DNA of 64,000 nt, from NCBI GenBank assembly GCA_024697625.1, contig JAILFJ010000060.1, positions 27,571-91,570 on the forward strand, read 5' to 3'. The stretch's first letter is position 1. Every line of letters begins with the position of its first letter. The notes beneath the pieces are model-generated. The model was not told where the DNA came from. It did not search any database and saw only the letters and a list, made by a program, of their open reading frames with translations. The stretch is from Oscillospiraceae bacterium (lineage in GTDB: Bacteria > Bacillota > Clostridia > Oscillospirales > Oscillospiraceae). A program made the position numbers and the translations under genes. Positions 8,695-15,742 of this stretch are shown piece after piece.

Positions 8695-9401
8695 GCGTAT
8701 ATACCGAGGAGCTTCTGCTTCGGAGCAAAGACGTGGACATGTTCCGAAGGCTCCGGCTTTCACGTCTGTTTGAACTCTTTCAGGAGGCCTCCATCCGCCA
8801 TACCGAGCAGCTCGGCATGGGCCGGGACAAGACCCTGGACCGGGGGATTCTCTGGGTTCTCCTGATGCAGCGGGCGGAGATCGTCCGCATGCCGGAATAT
8901 GACGAATCGATCGTTCTGAAAAGCTGGCCCGGCCGGACCATGCATCTGCTGTTTCCCCGTTATTACCGGGTTGAATCCGCCGCAGGCGACCCTCTCGTCA
9001 CGGGCAGTGCCCTGTGGGCTCTGGTTGACGCCGAAACCAGGAAGGTCGTCTTCCCCGAGCGTTACGGGGTGGAGATCGATGGCACCGTGACCGGCGGCGA
9101 AACTTCTCTTCCGAAAACGCTCTCCCGGCGCGAGGGCAGCCGTGAGTCGGAGTTTCTTGTCCCATACAGCTTTGTGGACCTCAACGGGCACATGAACAAC
9201 ACGCGCTACTTCGACCTGGCAGAGGACGCGGTCGGCGCGGCGGCGGAGGGAAAGCAGATCCGCGAGGTCAGGACCGAGTACCTGAACGAAGCCCGCTTCG
9301 GTGAGACGCTTCATCTCCGCTGGGGTGAAGAGTCCGGAGAACTGTTTCTCTCCGGGGAAAGCACCAAGCCCGTTTTCCGGATGGAAATGAAATATCAGTA
9401 A
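8691..9401 (+). CDS. Acyl-ACP thioesterase (hot-dog fold)
   Basis: 236-residue FatA/FatB-like thioesterase that hydrolyses acyl-ACP to a free fatty acid. Two hot-dog repeats are recognisable. The first has FQEASIRHTEQLG with the substrate-cavity helix; the second has VDLNGHMNNTRYFDLAED, carrying the conserved Asn and His of the family. The start at 8691 overlaps the acp stop; an upstream in-frame ATG at 8625 lies inside acp and is disfavoured. With the ligase and ACP it forms a load-modify-release set. An alternative reading is chain-length control of normal fatty acid synthesis, but the neighbours favour acyl-chain modification. Confidence 0.88.
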   Translation: MSVYTEELLLRSKDVDMFRRLRLSRLFELFQEASIRHTEQLGMGRDKTLDRGILWVLLMQRAEIVRMPEYDESIVLKSWPGRTMHLLFPRYYRVESAAGDPLVTGSALWALVDAETRKVVFPERYGVEIDGTVTGGETSLPKTLSRREGSRESEFLVPYSFVDLNGHMNNTRYFDLAEDAVGAAAEGKQIREVRTEYLNEARFGETLHLRWGEESGELFLSGESTKPVFRMEMKYQ

Positions 9402-9440
9402 TAAATCAGAGAACAAAATGCAAGACAAAGGAGAGAGAGC

Positions 9441-12134
9441 ATGGCACAACTGAGACCGAAAATCGTAAAACTGTGTCACATTGTCGGGGGGCTGACCGGC
9501 GTTGTGAACAAGATCGACGAGAATGCGCCGGAATACTATTCCCTCGCCAGCATCGTCACCGACGACGAAGCCGATGTCGCCATCGCGGCAGGGCTCCGCA
9601 AGCTCCGCACCGCAGGCTGGCTGGCAAAAAAAGTCGGCAAGCCCGTGGAGGAAGTGGAAAAGCTGGCCAAGCACCTGGCCTGGATCGGCGTCTTCCGCTG
9701 CACCTATGACGAGAAGCTCGGCGAAGACGTCTACTTCATGCAGATCTTCGCCCCCGGCATCATGGAGATGCTTGTCAACAACCAGGAGCTCCTGGACACC
9801 CATCCCGAAGTAGGCCGCGCCTTTGAGGAATACACCCGTATCCGCATGGAGACCATGTCCCCTCTGATTCCGAACGGCTACGGGCTGATGCGCGTCATTC
9901 CGGTCGAGAGCGCCATCAAGGACATCCCGAACGTCCATGACTACGAGAAGCTCAGCTACTATCTCAGCAAATATGACCGTTTCTGTGTCTCCCCCTGCTC
10001 CTGCCGCGCGTCCCGTTCCTCCATCAATGATGGCTGCGGCCATCTCGCCGAGGAGATGTGCCTGCAGATGGGCAAGGGAGCCGAGCACTATATCCGCACC
10101 GGCCGTGCCCGTGAGATCACCCGCGAGGAAGCGCTGGAGATCATCCACCGCGCTGAAGAGAACGGACTCATGCACGATATCCCGAATATTGAGGAGGCCG
10201 GCGAGAGCGCGGCCATCTGCAACTGCTGCGCCTGCGCCTGCTTTGGCCTGCGCGTGGGTCTGATGTACGGCGCCCGGGACGCGATCCGGTCGAACTTTGT
10301 GGCCGAGGTCGACGAGGCGAAGTGCGTGGCATGCGCCCAGTGCGTTGAGGTCTGTCCCGCAAACGCCCTCAAGCTCGGCCAGAAGCTCTGCACCACGGTT
10401 CACATCGAACCGCAGAAGTATGTGAGGCTCGCCGATCACATCGTCTCGAAGGACGCATGGAATCCGAATTACCGTGAGAACCGTGAGGATGTCCTGCCCA
10501 GCGGCACCGCCCCCTGCAAGGTGGCCTGCCCCGCCCACATCCCGGTCCAGGGCTATCTGAAGCTTGCCGCCCAGGGCCGCTACGAGGACGCGCTGGATCT
10601 GATCCGGACCGAGAATCCTCTTCCGGCAGTCTGCGGGCGCATCTGCAACAAGAAGTGCGAGTCGGAGTGCACCCGCGGCGGGGTGGACGAGGCTGTCGCC
10701 ATCGACGAGGTCAAACGCTTCATCGCGGACCACGACCTGAACAAGGAAACCCGCCGGATTCCGAAGATGGTCAACCAGACTGGAAAGCCCTACCCCGAAA
10801 AGATCGCCATCATCGGTTCCGGCCCGGCCGGACTGAGCTGCGCTTACTATCTGGCCCAGAAGGGATACGAGAATGTCACCGTTTTCGACCGCAACCCCGT
10901 CCCCGGCGGCATGCTGACCCTCGGCATTCCGAACTTCCGTCTGGAGAAGGATGTTCTGAACGCAGAGATCGACATCATCCGCGAGATGGGTGTGCACTTT
11001 GAATGCGGGGTGGAGATCGGAAAGGACAAAACCATCCAGCAGCTGCGCGACGAGGGCTACAAGGGCTTCTATCTCGCCATCGGCGCTCAGAAGTCCTCCC
11101 CGCTCGGGATCCCCGGCGAGGACCTGAAGGGCGTTTACGGCGGTGTGGACTTCCTGCGTGAAGTGAATCTCGGCGGAAAGCCCGAAGTCGGAAAGCGCTG
11201 CGCCGTCGTCGGTGCGGGCAACGTTGCCATGGATGTCTGCCGTACGGCGGTCCGCCTCGGTGCCGAGGAGACGTATATTCTCTACCGGCGTTCCCAGGCG
11301 GAGATGCCCGCCGATCCGGAAGAGGTCGGAGAGGCCATGGAGGAGGGCGTACAGTTCCGCTTCCTGAATGCCCCGACAGAGATTCTCGGTGAAGACGGAA
11401 AGGTGACAGGCATCCGCGTCGAGATCATGGAGCTCGGTGAACCGGACGAAAAGGGCCGCCGCAAGCCGGTCGGCACGGGGAAGTTCGAGACACTGGAGGT
11501 TGACTCCGTGATCGGCGCCATCGGCCAGAAGGTCGACTGGGGCACCCTGGATGTCGGTGCGCTCAGGGTCACAAAGAAAGGCACCGCCGAGGCCGACAGC
11601 CTGACCTGCCAGACCGCTGAGCCCGACATTTTCGTCGGCGGCGACGTCTATACCGGGCCGAGCTTTGCCATCAACGCCATTGCCGCCGGCAAGGAGGCCG
11701 CCATCTCCCTGCACCGCTGGGTCCATCCGGGTCAGACCCTCACCATGGGCCGCGACCGCCGTGTGTACAAAGCCCTGGACAAGGAGCATGTGCAGCTCGA
11801 GGTTGCCGGATTTGACAGCAGCCACCGGCAGGTCCACGGTTATAACAAAGAAAAGGCAAAGACCTTCTCCGACGCCCGCGTGACCTTCACGGAGGAGCAG
11901 GTCCGCAAGGAGACCGCCCGCTGCCTGGGCTGCGGTGCCACAAAGGTTGACGAGTACATGTGTATCGGCTGCGGGATCTGCACCACCCGCTGCAAGTTTG
12001 ACGCGATCCACCTGAAGAAGGTGCGCGACTGGCATGCCGGCAGCTTCGAGACCATGCCCATCAAAGCGGCGGCCGGTCTCGTGAAGAAGACGGGCAGCAT
12101 CGTCAAGAGGACGGTAAGCCGGGACCATGCATGA
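9441..12134 (+). CDS. Large Fe-S/FAD/NAD(P) oxidoreductase (GltD-like with extra ferredoxin domains)
   Basis: 897-residue soluble flavoprotein. Domains in order: an N-terminal module of about 180 residues without a recognised motif; Cys-rich segments near 184 (SPCSCRAS) and 259 (CNCCACAC); a 4Fe-4S site near 294 (CVACAQCVEVCP). Next come a GltD-type Fe-S lead-in (CKVACPAH, then CGRICNKKCESEC), FAD binding near 455 (IAIIGSGPAGLSC) and NAD(P) binding near 587 (AVVGAGNVAMDV). C-terminal Cys clusters lie near 828 (CLGCG) and 841 (CIGCGICTTRC). It resembles electron-bifurcating or NADPH:ferredoxin-type reductases. It lies 39 bases after the thioesterase and overlaps hypA by 8 bases, so it may supply low-potential electrons to the cluster. 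The exact acceptor is unknown. Confidence 0.85.
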   Translation: MAQLRPKIVKLCHIVGGLTGVVNKIDENAPEYYSLASIVTDDEADVAIAAGLRKLRTAGWLAKKVGKPVEEVEKLAKHLAWIGVFRCTYDEKLGEDVYFMQIFAPGIMEMLVNNQELLDTHPEVGRAFEEYTRIRMETMSPLIPNGYGLMRVIPVESAIKDIPNVHDYEKLSYYLSKYDRFCVSPCSCRASRSSINDGCGHLAEEMCLQMGKGAEHYIRTGRAREITREEALEIIHRAEENGLMHDIPNIEEAGESAAICNCCACACFGLRVGLMYGARDAIRSNFVAEVDEAKCVACAQCVEVCPANALKLGQKLCTTVHIEPQKYVRLADHIVSKDAWNPNYRENREDVLPSGTAPCKVACPAHIPVQGYLKLAAQGRYEDALDLIRTENPLPAVCGRICNKKCESECTRGGVDEAVAIDEVKRFIADHDLNKETRRIPKMVNQTGKPYPEKIAIIGSGPAGLSCAYYLAQKGYENVTVFDRNPVPGGMLTLGIPNFRLEKDVLNAEIDIIREMGVHFECGVEIGKDKTIQQLRDEGYKGFYLAIGAQKSSPLGIPGEDLKGVYGGVDFLREVNLGGKPEVGKRCAVVGAGNVAMDVCRTAVRLGAEETYILYRRSQAEMPADPEEVGEAMEEGVQFRFLNAPTEILGEDGKVTGIRVEIMELGEPDEKGRRKPVGTGKFETLEVDSVIGAIGQKVDWGTLDVGALRVTKKGTAEADSLTCQTAEPDIFVGGDVYTGPSFAINAIAAGKEAAISLHRWVHPGQTLTMGRDRRVYKALDKEHVQLEVAGFDSSHRQVHGYNKEKAKTFSDARVTFTEEQVRKETARCLGCGATKVDEYMCIGCGICTTRCKFDAIHLKKVRDWHAGSFETMPIKAAAGLVKKTGSIVKRTVSRDHA

Positions 12135-12468
12135 GCTTGGAATCTGTGACGCGCTCCTGAAGATGGTGCGAAACATCGCCCGGGAAGAGGAGCTGCAGGA
12201 GATCAGCCGGATCACAGTTGAAGTCGGAACCCTCAGCGGGGTCATGCCGGACTACATGTCCGACTGCTGGGTCGCCGTCACTGACGGCACGGAGCTTCAG
12301 GATGTCGAGTTTGTCATCGAAGAGCTGGAGGGAACCGCCCGATGCATGGACTGCGGCGAGGAGTTCACGGCTGATCTCAGTCTTCTTCGCTGTCCGAACT
12401 GCGGAGGGGAAAAGCTCACGCCTCTGACCGGCCGCGATCTCACCCTGAAGGAGATTCTTGCCGGATGA
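12127..12468 (+). CDS. hypA: HypA nickel metallochaperone
   Basis: 113-residue HypA/HybF-family protein that delivers nickel with HypB to [NiFe] hydrogenase and, in some bacteria, to urease. The N-terminal MHELG supplies the nickel ligands (amino terminus and His2). The zinc site is two CxxC pairs, CMDC and CPNC, in the C-terminal half. Its ATG lies inside the last codons of the large flavoprotein gene (ATGCATGA, 8-base overlap). No hydrogenase structural gene or hypCDEF is in the window, so the nickel client is unknown. A strong hairpin terminator follows 35 bases downstream. Confidence 0.93.
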   Translation: MHELGICDALLKMVRNIAREEELQEISRITVEVGTLSGVMPDYMSDCWVAVTDGTELQDVEFVIEELEGTARCMDCGEEFTADLSLLRCPNCGGEKLTPLTGRDLTLKEILAG

Positions 12469-12502
12469 CGGCCGTCCGAACTGCGATTACCCCCTGTTAA
12501 TA

Positions 12503-12534
12503 AAAACTGCCCCGGAATGCACCGGGGCAGTTTT
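12503..12534 (+). terminator. bidirectional rho-independent terminator
   Basis: Perfect 13-bp stem AAAACTGCCCCGG (12503-12515) with CCGGGGCAGTTTT (12522-12534) around loop AATGCA. It lies between convergent hypA and the Sel1 lipoprotein gene; the A/T ends let it serve both strands. Confidence 0.92.
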
Positions 12535-12563
12535 CGTTATGCTGTATGGATCTATGGATCCGG

Positions 12564-13136
12564 CTATGCCGGGATGTGTCCCTCTTTGAACAGGCTGTTC
12601 AGGGCTTCATCGGCTTTCTCAAAGCCGCCCTCTGCAGCCTGTCTGAGGTATTCCGCAGCTTTCTCGTAGGATTGCTCCACGCCGAGGCCTTCCAGATACA
12701 GCATGCCCAGCGCTGCCTGCGCTTCCGGTACTCCCTGCTCTGCAGCAAGCTGAAAATACTCCAATGCCTTCTCATAGGACTGCTCCACACCGAGGCCGTC
12801 GGCATACAGCATGCCCAGCCGGAGCTGCGCCTGCGGCACTCCCTGCTCTGCCGCAGGCTGAAAGTACTCCAGGGCCTTCTCACAGGACTGCTCAACGCCC
12901 TTTCCGTAATAGTAAAAAGACCCCAGGGTTTCCCAGGCTTTGGCATAGCCAAGCGCTGCGGACTGCTGCAGATATTCCAGAGCTTTTCCGAAGTCCTCCG
13001 CCTTTCCGGCGTCTTCGGCGGCCTGCCACAGCTCCTCGGCAGACAGCGCAGGCGTGCTGTCATCACCGAAAGCTGTACCGCCGCAGGCAGCAAGGCACAG
13101 GCAAAGGATCAGCACAGACAGAATTATTTTCTTCAT
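12564..13136 (-). CDS. Sel1-repeat lipoprotein
   Basis: 190-residue predicted lipoprotein. The signal peptide MKKIILSVLILCLCLAAC ends in a lipobox (LAAC), so Cys18 should be lipidated and the protein anchored outside the membrane. The rest consists of about four Sel1/TPR-like helical repeats with the recurrent pattern (A/L)GxxYxxGxGVEQSxEKAxEYxxxAAExG. Such solenoids mediate protein contacts; no enzymatic motif is present. It lies 73 bases after the second hypB and may or may not be co-transcribed. The repeats are near-identical at DNA level in places, indicating recent internal duplication. Confidence 0.88.
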   Translation of the reverse strand: MKKIILSVLILCLCLAACGGTAFGDDSTPALSAEELWQAAEDAGKAEDFGKALEYLQQSAALGYAKAWETLGSFYYYGKGVEQSCEKALEYFQPAAEQGVPQAQLRLGMLYADGLGVEQSYEKALEYFQLAAEQGVPEAQAALGMLYLEGLGVEQSYEKAAEYLRQAAEGGFEKADEALNSLFKEGHIPA

Positions 13137-13209
13137 GGGTATTGTCCTCCTTCCCTGGACAGGCTCATCCCGCAGGTCACTGTCTCACGGGAGCGGCCGT
13201 GTTTTCCGG

Positions 13210-13890
13210 TCAGCCCTCGCTGTCCCTCAGGCGTTCCGCTTCCTGCAGAATCCACTCGCATACCGCTTCGAGCCCCTCCCCTGTTCTGGCACTGATGGGG
13301 AAGATCAGCGCCTTCGGGTTCAGGTTCAGAATCCGCTGCCGCGCCTTCTCCAGGCTGAAGTCAAAGTAGTCCGCTGTGTCGATCTTGTTGATCAGCACGA
13401 CGTCGCTGACCTGATACATCAGCGGATACTTGAGGGGCTTGTCGTCCCCCTCCGGTACGGAGAGAATGGTGACATTTCGGTGTGCCCCCGTGTCAAACTC
13501 GGCCGGGCAGACCAGATTTCCGATGTTCTCCAGGATCAGCAGGTCCAGACCCTCCGTATCGTACTCCAGCAGTGCTCTCGCGGTCATGTCCGCATCGATA
13601 TGACAGAGTCCCCCGTTGTGGATCTGCAGGGCAGGAATCCCGGTCAGGTCGGCTACGCGCTGCGCATCCAGACTGCTCTCGATATCCACATCCATCTCAC
13701 CGATCCTGAGTCGGTCCTTCAGCCGGTTAATCAGGGCAACCAGGGTCGTCGTCTTGCCGCTCCCCGGTGACGACATCACATTCAGAAACAGCGTCCCCTG
13801 TTTTTTCAGCCGCTCCCGGATGCTCTCCGCCGTGCGGTCATTCTGCGCAAAGACCGACTCATGGATCTGTATGACTCTTACCTCACTCAT
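13210..13890 (-). CDS. hypB: HypB-type GTPase, second copy
   Basis: 226-residue SIMIBI-class GTPase that couples GTP hydrolysis to nickel insertion together with HypA. The P-loop is SSPGSGKTTTL. Metal ligands of the G-domain are conserved: CH in GGLCHIDAD and the distant Cys in GNLVCPAEFD. VINKID supplies the guanine-specificity motif. The ATG at 13890 overlaps the stop of the upstream hypB paralogue (ATGA); the open frame extends 34 codons further into that gene and is rejected. It lacks the His-rich or CxxCGC N-terminal nickel-storage sequence of some HypBs. It is the downstream member of a tandem pair. Confidence 0.92.
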   Translation of the reverse strand: MSEVRVIQIHESVFAQNDRTAESIRERLKKQGTLFLNVMSSPGSGKTTTLVALINRLKDRLRIGEMDVDIESSLDAQRVADLTGIPALQIHNGGLCHIDADMTARALLEYDTEGLDLLILENIGNLVCPAEFDTGAHRNVTILSVPEGDDKPLKYPLMYQVSDVVLINKIDTADYFDFSLEKARQRILNLNPKALIFPISARTGEGLEAVCEWILQEAERLRDSEG

Positions 13891-14555
13891 CTGCACCACG
13901 CCTTCACTTTCTTCACCAGCGCATCCGCCAGCACATCCACGCCCTCTCCCGTCTTGGCAGAGATGTAGAAGATCTCTATCTCCGGGTTGCATTTACGGGC
14001 ATAGCGCTCCATACGCTCCCTGTCGAAGTCGAACACCGGGAGTGCGTCAATCTTGTTGACAACAAGGATATTGCACTTCTCATACATCAGGGGGTACTTT
14101 GCCGGCTTGTCATCTCCCTCCGGGACGGAAAGAATCGTCATGTTGATCGCCGCGCCTGTGTCAAACTCCGCCGGGCAGACCAGATTCCCGACATTCTCCA
14201 GCACGATCAGCTCCGCGTCTTCCATTCCGAGGGCGCGGATCCCCTGCCTTGTCATGTCGGCATCCAGATGGCACATGCCGCCTGTATGGAGCTGCACGGC
14301 CGGCACCCCCGCTTCCTGCATGGTCTGCGCATCCACGGCGCTGTCGATATCCGCCTCCATGACGCCCCATCTCAGTCTGCCGTCAAAGGCACGGTTCAGA
14401 GCAAGCAGCGTCGAGGTCTTGCCGCTCCCCGGGGATGACATCAGATTCAGAAGGCAGATGCCCTTTCCTCTGAGCTCTTCCCGAAGATTCTGTGCATCCC
14501 GGTCGTTGTCCTCCAGCACCGATTCCTTCAGTGCTACAATCTTCACCTTATCCAA
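13887..14555 (-). CDS. hypB: HypB-type GTPase, first copy (TTG start)
   Basis: 222-residue paralogue of the next gene, with the same P-loop (SSPGSGKTSTL), CH and distant Cys metal ligands (GGMCHLDAD, GNLVCPAEFD) and VVNKID. The two copies match over their whole length but are clearly diverged, so this is not a recent duplication. A TTG at 14555 is preceded by GGGGGAG with five bases spacing and matches where HypB proteins begin. An ATG at 14597 lacks a well-placed ribosome site and adds 14 atypical residues, so I prefer TTG. It follows cysE closely and is probably in the cysE transcript. Confidence 0.9.
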   Translation of the reverse strand: MDKVKIVALKESVLEDNDRDAQNLREELRGKGICLLNLMSSPGSGKTSTLLALNRAFDGRLRWGVMEADIDSAVDAQTMQEAGVPAVQLHTGGMCHLDADMTRQGIRALGMEDAELIVLENVGNLVCPAEFDTGAAINMTILSVPEGDDKPAKYPLMYEKCNILVVNKIDALPVFDFDRERMERYARKCNPEIEIFYISAKTGEGVDVLADALVKKVKAWCR

Positions 14556-14619
14556 ACGGACTCCCCCTTCATAACGCTGTATTTCTGATTCCCGCATTCC
14601 GGGCTGTCTGCCGGTTTCC

Positions 14620-15288
14620 TTAAAGTTCCGAGCTGTTCAGGGAACTGATCTCCTCATCCGTGGCGATGTGCTTTGAGAGTTTATGCAGCTCCGCGCGCAG
14701 GGCGGCGAGTTCCGCATCCACCGGGTCGATGACGTTGACCTGGTCGACCTCGCCGACGTAGTTGACCTTCTTTCCGGCGACCCGTACCACCTTTGCCGGG
14801 ATGCCGACCGCAGTGCTGTTCTCCGGGATATCGGCCAGCACGACCGCATTTGCGGCGACACGGCTGTTGTCTCCCACCGTGATCGGTCCCAGAACTTTGG
14901 CTCCGGTGCTGACCAGGACGTTGTTGCCGATGGTCGGATGCCGCTTGCCCACGTCCTTTCCGGTACCGCCGAGCGTGACACCGTGATAGATCAGGCAGTC
15001 ATCCCCGATCTCCGCCGTCTCACCGATGACAATCCCCATGCCGTGGTCAATGACCAGGCGCTTGCCGATCTTTGCACCGGGATGAATCTCGATCCCGGTC
15101 CTGTGCCGGGAGCGCTGCGAGATCCATCGGGCGAGGAACAGGAATCCATGCTCGTAGCACCAGTGGGCTTTGCGGTGTGCCCGTACAGCCTGAATTCCCG
15201 GATATAGCAGCAGTATCTCCATCGAAGACCTCGCCGCAGGGTCCCGCTGTTTATAGGCTTCGATGGTCTCTCTCAGTTCCTGAAACAT
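14620..15288 (-). CDS. cysE: Serine O-acetyltransferase
   Basis: 222-residue CysE: L-serine and acetyl-CoA give O-acetylserine, the first step of cysteine synthesis. The N-terminal helical part is followed by the left-handed beta-helix with hexapeptide repeats. The family signatures are visible: GIEIHPGAKIGKRLVIDHGMG and GVTLGGTGK, which include the catalytic His and Asp. The C-terminal tail after the helix (from about residue 165) is longer than in minimal enzymes. The AGGAGAAGG ribosome site is well placed. No cysK is adjacent. A perfect consensus promoter lies just upstream. Confidence 0.96.
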   Translation of the reverse strand: MFQELRETIEAYKQRDPAARSSMEILLLYPGIQAVRAHRKAHWCYEHGFLFLARWISQRSRHRTGIEIHPGAKIGKRLVIDHGMGIVIGETAEIGDDCLIYHGVTLGGTGKDVGKRHPTIGNNVLVSTGAKVLGPITVGDNSRVAANAVVLADIPENSTAVGIPAKVVRVAGKKVNYVGEVDQVNVIDPVDAELAALRAELHKLSKHIATDEEISSLNSSEL

Positions 15289-15316
15289 TTCCTTCTCCTG
15301 TCATAGATTCTACCGC

Positions 15317-15345
15317 ATTATAGTAAATCCCGCCCCTTCTGTCAA
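15317..15345 (-). promoter_or_regulatory. consensus promoter of cysE-hypB-hypB
   Basis: Read on the minus strand: TTGACA (15340-15345), 17 bases, TATAAT (15317-15322), about 30 bases before the cysE start. A perfect sigma-A match, suggesting strong constitutive expression. It has no obvious T-box or operator downstream. Confidence 0.88.
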
Positions 15346-15464
15346 CTGCTTCCGCCGGTCTCGGGCTGTTCACGGTTTCTGTGAACTCTTCATGAAAATA
15401 AAGGACATAACCCGGTCCGTCATGTATAAGCCTACAAAAACCGGGGCTTCTCCGGAGCGGGCTC

Positions 15465-15493
15465 TTGCATTTTACCGCTCCGCGTGATATATT
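15465..15493 (+). promoter_or_regulatory. promoter of the glycine riboswitch/symporter transcript
   Basis: TTGCAT (15465-15470), 17 bases, TATATT (15488-15493). Initiation would be near 15500, about 50 bases before the glycine aptamer. Confidence 0.75.
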
Positions 15494-15553
15494 CTCTTCA
15501 CAATTCAATACCATGGATGTCTCCGGAATCCCCTGTGAAACCGGAGGCGGAGG

Positions 15554-15642
15554 AACTCTGGAGAATCCCGTATCAGAAACGCCGGTGCGGGTGCCGAAGG
15601 TGCAAGGCGGATGCCGAATCTCTCAGGCAAAAGGACAGAGCG
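15554..15642 (+). promoter_or_regulatory. glycine riboswitch aptamer
   Basis: Classic gcvT-type glycine aptamer core: GGAGA in the 5' P1 strand (15560-15564), the conserved GCCGAAGGTGCAA (15593-15605) and CTCTCAGGCAAAAGGACAG (15620-15638). Only one complete aptamer is visible; the upstream half-similar sequence may be the ghost-aptamer stem seen in singlet types. It precedes an AGCS-family amino acid symporter, so glycine availability probably controls glycine/alanine transport. Confidence 0.93.
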
Positions 15643-15671
15643 GTCTACATCGTTTCGTCGGTGCATTTCCG

Positions 15672-15700
15672 GAGTTGCTCTTTTGGGGCAGCTCTTTTTT
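15672..15700 (+). terminator. expression-platform terminator of the glycine riboswitch
   Basis: Stem GAGTTGC (15672-15678) with GCAGCTC (15688-15694), one G-T wobble, followed by six Ts (15695-15700). It sits 30 bases after the aptamer and 43 before the symporter start, so it is the likely regulated terminator. Confidence 0.85.
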
Positions 15701-15742
15701 GATGCGTGTTGAGTTGAATACAGCTTAGAAGGAATGATCAGG

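Noticed and set aside
8760..12245. 1161-codon open frame on the minus strand
   Set aside because: It lies antisense to the well-supported thioesterase, Fe-S flavoprotein and hypA genes. Long antisense frames are expected in GC-rich coding DNA, and it has no recognisable domain or ribosome site.
13210..14555. One hypB gene split by a frameshift
   Set aside because: Each half has its own complete P-loop, metal ligands and guanine motif, so these are two full genes.
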